Counted from the first letter of the stretch, positions 51,440 to 60,850 are shown. The stretch is 64,000 nucleotides of DNA from Bdellovibrio sp. NC01 (GCF_006874625.1 NZ_CP030034.1:1798001-1862000); one strand, 5' to 3'. The notes: a model not told the origin generated them from the letters alone. Made by a program: numbers and translations.

Positions 51440-51624
51440 ATCGATCTCCTTGAGCGACTAGTGATAGTGAAGTTTCACAGCAGGCTCAAGAAGTGAGAGT
51501 GTAATTGCGTGCATGTAATAAGGAGAACGATATTTGACGAAGTGAGGCAATATGGCATCTTGACTTTAGTCTGACGCGATAAAACACTTTTATATATAAA
51601 GAATAAGACACAACAGGAGGCTTC

Positions 51625-52791
51625 ATGAGATTAAGCGTCGTTCTTTCCTTTCTATTAGCTGTTTCTCTAATTGGTTGTACAAAAAAATCTGAAGACACAA
51701 TTAAGGTTGGCGTATTCGGTCCATTCACTGGTGGCTCGGCCCCAATGGGTGTTTCAATGCGTAACGGTGTGCAAATTGCGATTGATGAAATCAATGCATC
51801 TGGCGGTGTATTGGGTAAGAAAATCCAAATGGTAGACCGTGATGATGAAGCAAAAAATGAACGTGGTGGCCAGATCATGCAAGAGTTCTTGGATAAAGAG
51901 AACGTTGTTGCAGTTCTAGGTCCAATCAACACGGGTGTTGCGGATGCTTCAACTCAGTATCCAAATCAAAAGAAAGTTCCAATGATCATTAACGTGAGCG
52001 CGGGGGCGAAAGTTAATGAGTTGTTCAAAACAAATCCTGAAAACTACGTATTCCGTATTGCTGCGAATGATGACATTCAATCTAAGGTTATCGTAGGTGA
52101 AGCAATGAAACGTGGTTACAAAAAGCCAGCTCTTCTTTGCGATGACACGAACTACGGTCAAAACGGTCGCGAAAAAATGGAAGGCGTTTTGAAATCATTG
52201 AACGTGAAGCCTGTTTACATTGGTAAATTCAAATTGAAAGACACAGACATGAGCGCGCAATTGCAAGAAGCAAAAGCAGCTGGTGCTGACGTTCTTTTGG
52301 TTTACGGTATCGGTCCTGAGTTGGCAGCGATCTCTAACTCAATGTCACGTATTGGTTGGAATCCAGAGATGATCGGTTCATGGACTTTGGCGATGTCTAA
52401 CTACATCACAAACGCTGGTAAAAATGGTAACGGCACAAAAATGCCTCAAACATTCATTGAACAAGCGGCTTCAACTCCGAAACAAAAGAAGTTCGTAGAA
52501 GACTACAAAGCTAAATTCAAAGAGTCGCCAATCGCTTCTGCAGTTTCTGCAGCTCAAGGTTACGATTCAATGTACTTGTTGAAAAACGCGATCCAACAAG
52601 CGAATTCAACTGAAGGTAAAAAAATTAAAGAAGCTTTGGAAAACTTCAATGCTCCTTACGAAGGTGTGACTGGCACTTACGCGAAACCTTTCTCTACAAC
52701 AGATCACGAAGCGGTTAAAGAAACGAACGTGATGTTGGGTGAAGTGAAAGACGGTATCGTGATCCAAGCAACAACTCCGACTAAGAAGTAA
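51625..52791 (+). CDS. livK: Branched-chain amino-acid ABC transporter substrate-binding lipoprotein (LivK-like)
   Basis: 388 residues, lipobox SLIGC with Cys18, so it is tethered to the membrane in the periplasm. It is a type I periplasmic binding fold of the Leu/Ile/Val family: IKVGVFGPFTGGSAPMG, GVQIAIDEINASGGVLGKK and DDEAKNERGG. It delivers branched-chain amino acids to LivHM. AGGAGG is upstream. The lipoprotein form is unusual for a Gram-negative LivK. Start of the four-gene liv operon. Confidence 0.92.
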   Translation: MRLSVVLSFLLAVSLIGCTKKSEDTIKVGVFGPFTGGSAPMGVSMRNGVQIAIDEINASGGVLGKKIQMVDRDDEAKNERGGQIMQEFLDKENVVAVLGPINTGVADASTQYPNQKKVPMIINVSAGAKVNELFKTNPENYVFRIAANDDIQSKVIVGEAMKRGYKKPALLCDDTNYGQNGREKMEGVLKSLNVKPVYIGKFKLKDTDMSAQLQEAKAAGADVLLVYGIGPELAAISNSMSRIGWNPEMIGSWTLAMSNYITNAGKNGNGTKMPQTFIEQAASTPKQKKFVEDYKAKFKESPIASAVSAAQGYDSMYLLKNAIQQANSTEGKKIKEALENFNAPYEGVTGTYAKPFSTTDHEAVKETNVMLGEVKDGIVIQATTPTKK

Positions 52792-52793
52792 TA

Positions 52794-53690
52794 ATGACTG
52801 AGATTTTACAGATACTTGTTTCTGGATGCGTTCAGGGTGTGATCTACGCCCTGATCGCTTTTGGCTACAACCTGACCTTTTCCACTTCAAAGACCATCAA
52901 CTTCTCTTTAGGGAACGTGTTGATGTTGGGTGGGGTTGTTGGTTTTTCTTTGTACGTAGATCGCGCAACAGGACAGTTACTAGGTTATCCATACCTGGTT
53001 CCCATTATCGGTGTCCTTGTGGCAGGTGTGATTGCCGGTTGGGTAGTTCACAAGTTTGCCGTCGAACCTTCTTTAAAACTAAAATCAGAATACACATGGG
53101 TTCTAGCGACATTGGCGATGGGTATCATCATCAAAAATGCGGTGGAGCAAATCTGGTCAACAGGCGATTATCGTTTCCCATCACCATTAGGTGACGATCC
53201 AATTCGCATTTTCGGTGCTGGTATTTATCCGCAAGAAATTCTTGCCGTGGTCGTTGCAACAGCGATGGTTTTCGGTATCGAAGCATTCAAGCGCTACACA
53301 ATCTACGGTAAAGCGATTCAAGCGGTCAGTGAAGACAAAGAAACAGCAAGTTTGATGGGGATTCCTCAGCAACAAGTTGTTAAAGTGTCGTTCATGTTAA
53401 GTGCAACAATTGCAACGGTGGGTGGTCTTTTGGTGGCTCCATGGACATTCGTATCGGCAACGATGGGAACATCATTGGGCACGAAAGCTTACGTTGTGGC
53501 GATCATCGGCGGTCTTGAATCAGGCTTTGGCTTGGTGGTCGGTGGTTTGATTTTAGGTATTTCAGAGTTTGTAACCGCTCGTTATATTTCCTCTGGTTAC
53601 AAAGAGCTTCCTGGCTTCATTATCTTGATCCTTGTGATCTTGATTAAGCCGAGTGGACTTTTTGGTAAGAAGACAATTAAGAAAGTTTAA
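52794..53690 (+). CDS. livH: Branched-chain amino-acid ABC transporter permease LivH
   Basis: 298 residues, about eight membrane helices. LivH features: GVIYALIAFGYNLTFSTSKTINFSLGN near the N-terminus (in two parts), and the ATPase-coupling region AVSEDKETASLMGIP. The family's AxxGGLESGFGLVVGG-like motif is IIGGLESGFGLVVGGLILG. Two bases separate it from livK. Confidence 0.93.
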   Translation: MTEILQILVSGCVQGVIYALIAFGYNLTFSTSKTINFSLGNVLMLGGVVGFSLYVDRATGQLLGYPYLVPIIGVLVAGVIAGWVVHKFAVEPSLKLKSEYTWVLATLAMGIIIKNAVEQIWSTGDYRFPSPLGDDPIRIFGAGIYPQEILAVVVATAMVFGIEAFKRYTIYGKAIQAVSEDKETASLMGIPQQQVVKVSFMLSATIATVGGLLVAPWTFVSATMGTSLGTKAYVVAIIGGLESGFGLVVGGLILGISEFVTARYISSGYKELPGFIILILVILIKPSGLFGKKTIKKV

Positions 53691-53701
53691 AGGGAAGTCT
53701 T

Positions 53702-55534
53702 ATGAAGAAAAATTCCTGGAAGTATTTAGTATATCTTCTGTACCTTCTTCCCTTACTTTTGCCGTTCTTCGTGCAAAATGAATATTACGTTCACGGGATC
53801 TTAGGTCGTATTATCATCTATACAATTCTTGTTGCCTCGTTGGATCTAGTGACTGGATACATCGGCGATATTTCAATTGGTCATGCGGGTTTGTTTGCCG
53901 TTGGTGCCTATACGATGGCAATTTTGAACTCGACGGCCGAAGCGAATCACGGCAGTACCATTCAAGTGTTTTATGAGTGGCCGTTCTTAGCGTCTTTGGT
54001 CGTGTCTGTGATTGTAACGGCTTTCTTTGGTTTCTTGTTGGGCTTCCCATCTTTGAAAGCCTCAGGCCCTTATCTGGCGGTAACAACGATCGCTTACGGA
54101 AGCATCATTCACACAATCATCAATGAACAAGAAGCGCTGACAAACGGAACGAAGGGCATTCAGATGTCATCGTTAAAGCTGGGTGGCTTTTCGTTTGATG
54201 GAAACAACTTTATTTGGTTGGTGTATCCTTGTTTGCTTCTGGTGATGTACTTTAAAAAGAATCTTTCAAAAAGCTTCTGGGGTCGTGCGTTTGAGGCGAT
54301 CAAGTATTCAAGTATTGCGGCAGAAAGCTGCGGTATCTCGCGTGTCAGATTTAAAATTTCGGCATTCGTGTTGTCTGCGGCTATTGCGGGACTTGCTGGG
54401 GCGTTGTTCGTGCATTTGGATAACTACGTAGCACCGAATACATTTACTTTGGATTTTTCAATCCTTGCATTGATGGCGCTGATCTTTGGTGGCGTGCGCT
54501 CGATCTTGGGTAATATCATCGGTATGGCTTTGGTTGTGATTCTGCCGGATCTGTTTACATGGTTTAAAGACTGGCGTTTGATGGTCTTTGGTATCTTGTT
54601 GCTATTGGCATTGTTCTATTTGCCTTACGGTATTGCTGGTCTATTTAAAAATCTTTTTGAAAAATGGTTCCCAGCTCTTAAAGAAGACTATGATGTTGAA
54701 AAGTTGAAAGCGGAAGCTAAGGCCGTCCAGCTAAAATTCAACACTTCTGAAACAGCCGCAGATATTCCGTTGAAACTTGACGGATTAGAAATGCGTTTCG
54801 GTGGCCTGATCGCTGTGAATAAACTTGAGATGTCATTGAAGCCTGGAAGTATCCACGGTCTGATGGGACCGAATGGTTCCGGTAAATCGACGACTGTGAA
54901 CTTGATCACGGGTCTGTATCAACCGACTCAAGGCCAAGTGTTCATCTTTGGTAAAGCGTCTAATAAAGTGAAGCCATTCCAGCGTGCCTATATGGGTGTG
55001 GCGCGTACTTTCCAAAATTTGCAGCTCTTCAGTGATCTGACAGTTTTGGATAACGTGATGGTAGGTCTTCATAAACATTATCGTTCGTCATTGGCGTCGA
55101 TTTTGTTGGGCTTACCGCAAGTTCGCAAAGAAGAAGAACGACACTTGGCTGAAGCTTATAAATGGCTAGAGTTCGTAGGTCTTGATCACTTAGCACTCGA
55201 AAAAGCGAAAAACTTGGCTTACGGTCAAGCTCGCCGTTTAGAGATTGCTCGTGCTTTGGCGTTGCAACCTAAGATCTTGTTGTTGGATGAACCTGCCGCA
55301 GGTTTAACTTCAAAAGAAATTCAGGAATTTAATTCGATCATTCGTAAAGTGAAAGAAGCGGGCATCGCAGTCTTGTTGATTGAACATCACATGGAAATGA
55401 TGATGCAAATTTCTGATGAAATCACAGTTTTGGATTTCGGTAAGAAGATTGCTTCCGGTTCGCCTTCAGAAATTCAAAAGAATCCACAAGTGATTCAAGC
55501 TTACCTTGGTACGGAAGGAGCTTCCCATGCTTGA
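53702..55534 (+). CDS. livM-livG: Fused LivM permease and LivG ATPase
   Basis: 610 residues in one uninterrupted frame. Residues 1-318 are LivM, with about eight to nine helices, GYIGDISIGHAGLFAVGAYT and the coupling segment EAIKYSSIAAESCGIS. Residues 320-355 are a charged linker. Residues 356-610 are LivG with Walker A GPNGSGKST (about 389), the typical LivG signature LAYGQARRLE and Walker B ILLLDEPAAGL. LivM and LivG are usually separate genes. The fusion fixes one ATPase to one permease. Confidence 0.93.
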   Translation: MKKNSWKYLVYLLYLLPLLLPFFVQNEYYVHGILGRIIIYTILVASLDLVTGYIGDISIGHAGLFAVGAYTMAILNSTAEANHGSTIQVFYEWPFLASLVVSVIVTAFFGFLLGFPSLKASGPYLAVTTIAYGSIIHTIINEQEALTNGTKGIQMSSLKLGGFSFDGNNFIWLVYPCLLLVMYFKKNLSKSFWGRAFEAIKYSSIAAESCGISRVRFKISAFVLSAAIAGLAGALFVHLDNYVAPNTFTLDFSILALMALIFGGVRSILGNIIGMALVVILPDLFTWFKDWRLMVFGILLLLALFYLPYGIAGLFKNLFEKWFPALKEDYDVEKLKAEAKAVQLKFNTSETAADIPLKLDGLEMRFGGLIAVNKLEMSLKPGSIHGLMGPNGSGKSTTVNLITGLYQPTQGQVFIFGKASNKVKPFQRAYMGVARTFQNLQLFSDLTVLDNVMVGLHKHYRSSLASILLGLPQVRKEEERHLAEAYKWLEFVGLDHLALEKAKNLAYGQARRLEIARALALQPKILLLDEPAAGLTSKEIQEFNSIIRKVKEAGIAVLLIEHHMEMMMQISDEITVLDFGKKIASGSPSEIQKNPQVIQAYLGTEGASHA

Positions 55535-56258
55535 GGTAAAAAACTTAACCGTTAATTACGGCGGCATCGAAGCGCTTAAAGGCATCAGCATCAACGTGCA
55601 ACCGGGTGAGCTGGTTGCGATGATCGGTGCGAATGGTGCCGGCAAGACATCTTTACTGCGCGCTATTTCAGGGCAAGTTCAACCACGTACCGGCGAAGTT
55701 TTTATTCACGGTAAAGCTGTGAACAATATTCCAGCGCACAAACGTGTGGGCTTGGGGTTGGCACATTGTCCAGAAGCGCGTCGTGTGTTCGCACAACAGA
55801 GCGTGCATGACAATTTGCTTTTAGGCGCGTACTTGCGCACGAAAAAAGAAAAGAAAGCTGCAATTGAAGCGACGATTGAAGAAGTATTTGCGATCTTCCC
55901 TCGTCTGAAAGAGCGCCGTGATCAATTAGCCGGAACTCTTTCCGGTGGTGAACAGCAGATGTTAGCGATCGGCCGTGCTTTGATGTTGAAGCCCGAGATT
56001 TTGATGTTGGATGAGCCGTCAATGGGTTTAGCGCCTGTTATCATTGACGAGATGTTTTCAGTTATTGAAAAACTTAAAGCGGCTCGTAAAACAAGTATCT
56101 TGTTGGTTGAACAGTTGGCGTTTCGTGCTTTACAAGTTGCGGATCGCGCCTACGTTTTAGAGCAAGGTAAAGTCAGACTTGAAGGTTCCGCGAAGGAATT
56201 GTTAACAAGTCCGGAAGTAAAAGCCGCATACCTTGGTGTTACGACGAAAGAAGAATAG
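55527..56258 (+). CDS. livF: Branched-chain amino-acid ABC transporter ATPase LivF
   Basis: 243 residues from ATG 55527, which follows AAGGAG and overlaps the previous stop codon by 8 bases. Walker A is GANGAGKTS, the signature LSGGEQQMLAIGRAL is intact, Walker B is ILMLDEPSMGLAP and the H-loop position is EQ (LLVEQLAF), as is usual for LivF. It partners the LivG half of the preceding protein. Ends the operon. Confidence 0.94.
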   Translation: MLEVKNLTVNYGGIEALKGISINVQPGELVAMIGANGAGKTSLLRAISGQVQPRTGEVFIHGKAVNNIPAHKRVGLGLAHCPEARRVFAQQSVHDNLLLGAYLRTKKEKKAAIEATIEEVFAIFPRLKERRDQLAGTLSGGEQQMLAIGRALMLKPEILMLDEPSMGLAPVIIDEMFSVIEKLKAARKTSILLVEQLAFRALQVADRAYVLEQGKVRLEGSAKELLTSPEVKAAYLGVTTKEE

Positions 56259-56270
56259 TTTTTCTGAACG

Positions 56271-56297
56271 AACCCCGATAGAAATATCGGGGTTTTT
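56271..56297 (+). terminator. Rho-independent terminator of the liv operon
   Basis: AACCCCGATA, loop GAAA and TATCGGGGTT followed by TTT. It reaches the stop codon of the convergent lipoprotein gene. Confidence 0.9.
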
Positions 56298-57096
56298 AGT
56301 TGCAGAAAGGAAGTTTCTTCACAATAGCCGCGATTTCAGAGATGTGTTGATAAGAACCACCACTACGAAGTGTAGACCAATAAGCTCCAGAGCTGACCGT
56401 GATCTGATTTTTCTTCGAAATAATTTTAGCCATGATGCCGACGCCACAATAAAGATTCTTGTAAGGATCAAGAGTGTCTTTTTTAGGATTCGTTGCACTT
56501 AGATTTTTATCTTTCGTCCAATTGAAATCGCAAAATGGATATCCTTGAATGTCTTGATAAGAAAGTTGTAAAAGACCTTCGGAGTAAACGGGTAGACCTG
56601 TGATGTCGTCATTGCCCATTGTGGTCTCGTGAAAACGCGTGGTTGGGTCCCAGGCGCTTTCAAATTTTGCGACTCCGACGAAGAGTGCAGCCCACGCATT
56701 CGCGCGATGATCGTTATCTAATGAATAATATTTTGGACAGAACGTTGTGATATCGCTTGAGCCCGCAAGAAGTGAGTTCCATTGATTTGTGATGATGTCT
56801 TGCAAATACAGCGACCATTGAGTGCGCTCAGGTTTACTGGATGTTTCCCACGCCAAGGCTGTCATCTTGTAAGTGTTATCGATGGGGTCTGGTGTGCTAC
56901 CACCGGAACCACTTCCTGAGGAGTCGTCTGGTGGAGTCGTGCTTTGGCCACTGTTGTCTGATGAAGGAGTTTGGCTTGTCGATTCGATTGGAAATTGGCT
57001 GCTTTTTGAACAACCCGTAGACAATAAAAATAAAAAACATAAAACCATGAAGCCATTTGCAGAATAAAATTTATCTGTGATGATTTTCGCGAACAT
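56296..57096 (-). CDS. Lysozyme-fold (SLT-like) lipoprotein
   Basis: 266 residues. A lipobox LSTGC puts the lipidated Cys at residue 29. A Ser/Gly/Pro linker (about 30-72) follows, then a globular domain with VAKFESAWDP, Glu146 being the likely catalytic acid, and SEGLLQLSYQD about 30 residues later. This matches the ES...GLLQ pattern of soluble lytic transglycosylases. Peptidoglycan cleavage at the inner face of the outer membrane is inferred. GGAGGG precedes the ATG. An ATG 16 codons later is a less likely start. Confidence 0.65.
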   Translation of the reverse strand: MFAKIITDKFYSANGFMVLCFLFLLSTGCSKSSQFPIESTSQTPSSDNSGQSTTPPDDSSGSGSGGSTPDPIDNTYKMTALAWETSSKPERTQWSLYLQDIITNQWNSLLAGSSDITTFCPKYYSLDNDHRANAWAALFVGVAKFESAWDPTTRFHETTMGNDDITGLPVYSEGLLQLSYQDIQGYPFCDFNWTKDKNLSATNPKKDTLDPYKNLYCGVGIMAKIISKKNQITVSSGAYWSTLRSGGSYQHISEIAAIVKKLPFCN

Positions 57097-57216
57097 AAAA
57101 CCCTCCGTAGTCTTGTGTTAGCAACCAAAAGACCATGTGAGGTGGTTCTAAAATGCAGGGGCTTTGATAGATTTTGTCTACGTCTGAGAAATTGAATGTC
57201 AGATCGACAGTATTCC

Positions 57217-57250
57217 AAAAAACAAAAGGCCCATCATTATGATGGGCCTT
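57217..57250 (-). terminator. Rho-independent terminator of the small lipoprotein gene
   Basis: On the minus strand AAGGCCCATCAT and ATGATGGGCCTT form a near-perfect palindrome followed by TTGTTTTTT, 30 bases past the stop codon. Confidence 0.85.
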
Positions 57251-57280
57251 CGTCGAATTTCGGTTAGTAACTAGGCAATC

Positions 57281-57502
57281 TTATTGAACGTAAGGTTTAC
57301 CTGTATAATCAAAGCGCTGTGAGCGCATATCCCATTTCCAATCCTTTGCAGGCTCTTCGTAAGAAGACGGCGTTCGAGGGTCTTGTGACTTATGGTAAGC
57401 CTGAGGCTCTGAAGATTTATATGTCGCACATCCTGTCAGACCTGCCATCGCTAGTAAACTTGCTGCCATCAATACTTTTGCTGATTTCTTTAACATACGC
57501 AC
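57281..57502 (-). CDS. Small lipoprotein of unknown function
   Basis: 73 residues with a clear lipoprotein signal (KKSAKVLMAASLLAMAG and lipobox LTGC). The mature 48 residues are hydrophilic and aromatic-containing (YHKSQDPRTPSSYEE, DWKWDMRSQRFDYTG), probably flexible. Not recognised. AAGGAG lies 6 bases before the ATG, and it has its own terminator. Confidence 0.75.
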   Translation of the reverse strand: MRMLKKSAKVLMAASLLAMAGLTGCATYKSSEPQAYHKSQDPRTPSSYEEPAKDWKWDMRSQRFDYTGKPYVQ

Positions 57503-57737
57503 TCCTTAGTTGCTTTGTGCTTAGAAAACCTTTGCACAAAACACTCTTCGGAAATTCGCAGGACTTAAGAAGGGTCTGTTTACAAAATAAAGTTAATTTA
57601 TTTGTTTTTTGTTCCACCTGTTTTGCTTTGAAGCGGACTGTTGTCGCAGTTTGAGACTTCGCAATTTCCAATCGCATTCATTGGCTATGGCGGTAACTTC
57701 GGTTGTACTAAATTGGAACACCAACAAAGGAATAAAT
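57503..57737. other. Divergent intergenic region
   Basis: 235 bases between divergent genes. AT-rich with runs of T near 57600. No convincing coding frame, and no promoter match good enough to report. Confidence 0.4.
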
Positions 57738-58085
57738 ATGGTCCGCTGTGCACTGATGGTGAAGCTATACGCGAAACCAGGAAAAGAAAATGAAGTCGAA
57801 AGTTTTTTAAAGAGTGCCTTGGATTTAGTAGAAGAGGAGCCAGCAACGTCAGTATGGTTCGCATTAAAAACCGGTCCCGCCGAGTTTGCCATCTTCGATG
57901 CCTTTCCTGATGAAAGCGGTCGCAAAGCGCATCTGGCTGGAAAGGTTGCAGCGAAACTGATGGCTCAAGCATCCGATCTATTCACAGCTGCACCTCAAAT
58001 CCAAGAAGCGGAGGTACTTGCCGACAAGTTGCCCTTCGAAGGCAGAAAATCAAACGAACTACCTCCCGAAGCTTTTGCACCATAA
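57738..58085 (+). CDS. Antibiotic biosynthesis monooxygenase (ABM)-fold protein
   Basis: 115 residues from ATG 57738 after AAAGGAAT. The ferredoxin-like ABM fold is suggested by the pattern of VRCALMVKLYAKPGKENEVESFLKS (in two parts), EPATSVWFALKTGPAEFAIFDAFPDE and the helix AHLAGKVAAKL. Family members are small dimeric oxygenases or quinone/haem-related proteins, but many are uncharacterised. Function unassigned. Confidence 0.8.
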   Translation: MVRCALMVKLYAKPGKENEVESFLKSALDLVEEEPATSVWFALKTGPAEFAIFDAFPDESGRKAHLAGKVAAKLMAQASDLFTAAPQIQEAEVLADKLPFEGRKSNELPPEAFAP

Positions 58086-58107
58086 AAAGTATTTAGTTTT
58101 TCCGGAA

Positions 58108-58139
58108 GAAACTCGAGCATTGTCTTCGAGCCGAGTTTC
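58108..58139. terminator. Inverted repeat between convergent genes, possible terminator
   Basis: GAAACTCG (58108-58115) and CGAGTTTC (58132-58139) are perfectly complementary around a 16-base loop. It lies between the convergent stop codons of the ABM-fold and proline-rich genes. There is no T-tract directly next to it on either strand, so function is uncertain. Confidence 0.35.
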
Positions 58140-58157
58140 CTAAAGAAATAAATATTT

Positions 58158-58298
58158 TTAGAGCATTGGTTTTGGTGGAAGTGGTTCTGGTTCGTTGACT
58201 GGCACTTGGGGGGTACGGTCTGGATCAGGGACCTTATTGGGTTCCTTGACCGGGCCTGGGGGAGTTGGCGTTTGTGGTGGTTTTTCTGGTGGGTACAT
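58158..58298 (-). CDS. Very short proline-rich protein
   Basis: 46 residues, too short for routine calling. It begins MYPPEKPPQTPTPPGP and ends LPPKPML, and about 19 of 46 residues are proline. GGAG lies 8 bases before the ATG. The ATG is 14 bases after the ligD stop codon, so it is probably the last gene of the Ku/LigD operon. It has no signal peptide or cysteine and must be extended or unstructured. Several PP pairs would need EF-P for translation. Function unknown; a coding role is supported by the ribosome-binding site, composition and position. Confidence 0.55.
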   Translation of the reverse strand: MYPPEKPPQTPTPPGPVKEPNKVPDPDRTPQVPVNEPEPLPPKPML

Positions 58299-58312
58299 AG
58301 TGGAGTCTCCTT

Positions 58313-60838
58313 TTATGTTAGGTGAATTTCTTCAGCGTCAACTTCGGCGTTGCGGTGGCCTTTAAGGCTTGCGTCTAAGACTGGGATTCTTTGTCTGCTT
58401 TTAAAATAATCTTTCCATGGATCTTTTTTACGTTTTGCTAAATAGGCCTGTGCTTTTTCTAGCGAGTATTCGTTGCCGGCTTTTATTTTTTTTAAGTCAG
58501 ACCATTCGATGGGAAGTGCGACGCCGCTTAAGGGGCGTGCTCGCAGTGAATAAGGAACGACCGCTGTGGCGCCTCTGCCGTTTCGAAGGTAGTCGACGAA
58601 GATTTTTTTTGTGCGCAGTTTTTTCGTCATTTTTGAAACGTATTTATCTGGATTATTTTGTTCCATCTGGACTGCCAGTGCTTGGCTAAAGCTTTTGATC
58701 TGATCCCATGTGTAGATAGGCTTCACAGGAATATGAACGTGAAGACCTTTGCTGCCGCTGAGTTTGACGAAACTTTTTAAACGCAGATGATCTAAAAGAT
58801 CTTTTAATTCAAGGGCTGCAGTGACGACCTCTTTCCAGCTGACTCCCGGGCCTGGATCGAAATCCATCACGATTTGATCGGGATGTTCCAGGTTTTCAGC
58901 TTGCGAATTCCAGACGTGAATTTCAAAAGCACCCATTTGTACAAGGGTCGTTAAGCCTTGAGCGTTGAAGATGCTGGTATAAAGTTTTTTTCCTGATTTT
59001 TCCGTGATCGGAATTGCCTTCATGGTTTCTGGAATAGGGGAAGGGATGTGTTTCTGAAAGAAACATTGTTTATCAGCGCCCTCTGGACAGCGAACCAATG
59101 ACAGGGGACGATCTTCCAAATACGGCAGAATATGTTTTGCTATTTTCTGATAGAAGACGGCGATATCCATCTTTGTCAGCTTTTCTTTGGGATAAATTAT
59201 TTTATCAGGACTAGAAATCGCGATATCAAATTCGCCCTTCGCAGATTTTTTTGCGTGAACTGGCTGCGATATTTTGCTCGAACTGGATCGTTTCGTGGGC
59301 ACGGGTTTTTCCATGACAATATCCTTGGTTGGTTTGTCTTCGCGAAGACCATGAAAAACAGGAACGCGCAAAACTTCATCGTGAGTCCACTGTGCGAAAG
59401 TTATTTCTGCACTTAACTTAGGCTTCACCCAATGAATGCCTTTGCCGCGAGGGGATTTTTTAGTGAACGGGGATTGATTTGTTTCTAGCGCCTTTAAAGA
59501 TTTAAAGACGTCGCGCAGGGATTGCTCAGTAAATCCGGTTCCTACTTTGCCAACGTATTGCAGATCTTTGCCTTTATAAACACCCAACAGCAGCGCGCCA
59601 AAGTGCGAACGCGAGCCTGTGCCTTCGGTGTAGCCGCCAATCACGAACTCTTGTTGCTCTGTGCATTTGGTTTTGACCCAATTGGAATTTCGTCCTGAAA
59701 AATAAGTGCTTTTACGATTTTTCGAGATGATACCTTCAAGTTTGTTTTTGCAGGCAAGGTCTAAAAGTTGTTTGCCTGAGCCTTCGAATTCATCACTATA
59801 GCGAATGTTCTTTGGGGCTTTCTTTAAAATCATTTTTAAGCGACGTTTACGCTCTTCCAAGGGTAAACCGCGAATATCTTGGCCTGAGTAGTATAGCAGA
59901 TCGAAGGCGTAATAGACGAACGCTTGTGTTTTGTGGGCCTTCATTGCATTTTGCAACAGCTGAAAATCAGATCGTCCTTGTTCGTCCAGTAAAACAACTT
60001 CGCCATCGATGATAGCTCGATCGACAGTTAGTTTTTGTAAAGCTTGAACCACGGCCGGAAATTTATCAGTCCAGTCTTTGCCAGATCGCGAGATTAGCTG
60101 TACCTGTGAATGAATCAGGTGCGCTTGCATGCGATAGCCATCAAACTTGAGCTCATGAATCCATTGATCGCCTTCAGGCGCTTTATCAACTAAGAGTGCA
60201 AGTTCCGGTTCAATGAACGTGGGCTGTTGATGGTGGTTTTCTTCGGGCTTTTTTTTTACGTTGGGTTTAGAAGCGGCTTTTTTGCGGCTGGTTTTCTTCT
60301 TAATTGAAAGTTTATCTTCACTGCGCGGAACGACTTCATGGCCTTCTTCAGCGTAAGCGTCCGTGCGCTTGATTAACAGCCATTGTTTTTGGCGTCCAGG
60401 TCGACCCGTGCGAATTAAAACCCACTGGCCTTTAAGTTTTTTTCCTTTCAGCTCAAATTCCAAGCGACCGACACGTAAACCTTCCACAGGATCTTTGGTT
60501 GGAATCCAGGTGCCTGTGTCCCAAAGAAACACTTCGCCTCCGCCGTATTCATGTTCGGGAATGATGCCCTCAAATTTCCCATAAGAAAGGGGATGATCTT
60601 CCACCTCAACTGCAAGACGTTTGGTTTTGGGATCAAGACTGGGGCCTTTGGGTACGGCCCAGCTTTTCAAAACACCATCCCATTCCAAACGAAAATCATA
60701 ATGAAGATGGGACGCATGATGTTCTTGAATCACGTACATTAAGTGATGGGCCTTGCCTTTTGCTTTCTTGCCTTGAACCCCTTTAGGTTCAGCGGTTTTT
60801 TTGAAATCTCGTTTGCGATTATATTCCTGCAAAGCCAT
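58313..60838 (-). CDS. ligD: Multifunctional ATP-dependent DNA ligase D (NHEJ)
   Basis: 841 residues. Domain order is phosphoesterase, ligase, polymerase, as in Pseudomonas LigD. Residues about 1-165 are the 3'-phosphoesterase (EHHASHLHYDFRLEWDG). A Lys-rich linker follows to about 205. The ligase catalytic domain has ELKFDGYR with the adenylated Lys231. The polymerase/primase domain from about 545 includes DKIIYP and VMDFDPGPG, whose Asp pair binds metal. It repairs double-strand breaks together with Ku, encoded 12 bases upstream. GGAGG precedes the ATG. Confidence 0.96.
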   Translation of the reverse strand: MALQEYNRKRDFKKTAEPKGVQGKKAKGKAHHLMYVIQEHHASHLHYDFRLEWDGVLKSWAVPKGPSLDPKTKRLAVEVEDHPLSYGKFEGIIPEHEYGGGEVFLWDTGTWIPTKDPVEGLRVGRLEFELKGKKLKGQWVLIRTGRPGRQKQWLLIKRTDAYAEEGHEVVPRSEDKLSIKKKTSRKKAASKPNVKKKPEENHHQQPTFIEPELALLVDKAPEGDQWIHELKFDGYRMQAHLIHSQVQLISRSGKDWTDKFPAVVQALQKLTVDRAIIDGEVVLLDEQGRSDFQLLQNAMKAHKTQAFVYYAFDLLYYSGQDIRGLPLEERKRRLKMILKKAPKNIRYSDEFEGSGKQLLDLACKNKLEGIISKNRKSTYFSGRNSNWVKTKCTEQQEFVIGGYTEGTGSRSHFGALLLGVYKGKDLQYVGKVGTGFTEQSLRDVFKSLKALETNQSPFTKKSPRGKGIHWVKPKLSAEITFAQWTHDEVLRVPVFHGLREDKPTKDIVMEKPVPTKRSSSSKISQPVHAKKSAKGEFDIAISSPDKIIYPKEKLTKMDIAVFYQKIAKHILPYLEDRPLSLVRCPEGADKQCFFQKHIPSPIPETMKAIPITEKSGKKLYTSIFNAQGLTTLVQMGAFEIHVWNSQAENLEHPDQIVMDFDPGPGVSWKEVVTAALELKDLLDHLRLKSFVKLSGSKGLHVHIPVKPIYTWDQIKSFSQALAVQMEQNNPDKYVSKMTKKLRTKKIFVDYLRNGRGATAVVPYSLRARPLSGVALPIEWSDLKKIKAGNEYSLEKAQAYLAKRKKDPWKDYFKSRQRIPVLDASLKGHRNAEVDAEEIHLT

Positions 60839-60850
60839 GGCGATCCTCCA

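Noticed and set aside
51540-51620. Possible sigma-70 promoter TTGACT/TATATA before livK
   Set aside because: The spacing is about 25 bases, too long; no -35 at the correct distance from the AT-rich -10 candidates.
53702-55534. Frameshift or assembly error joining livM and livG
   Set aside because: The frame runs through a plausible charged linker without odd codons, and both halves are intact. No sign of error in the sequence itself, so it is reported as a real fusion.
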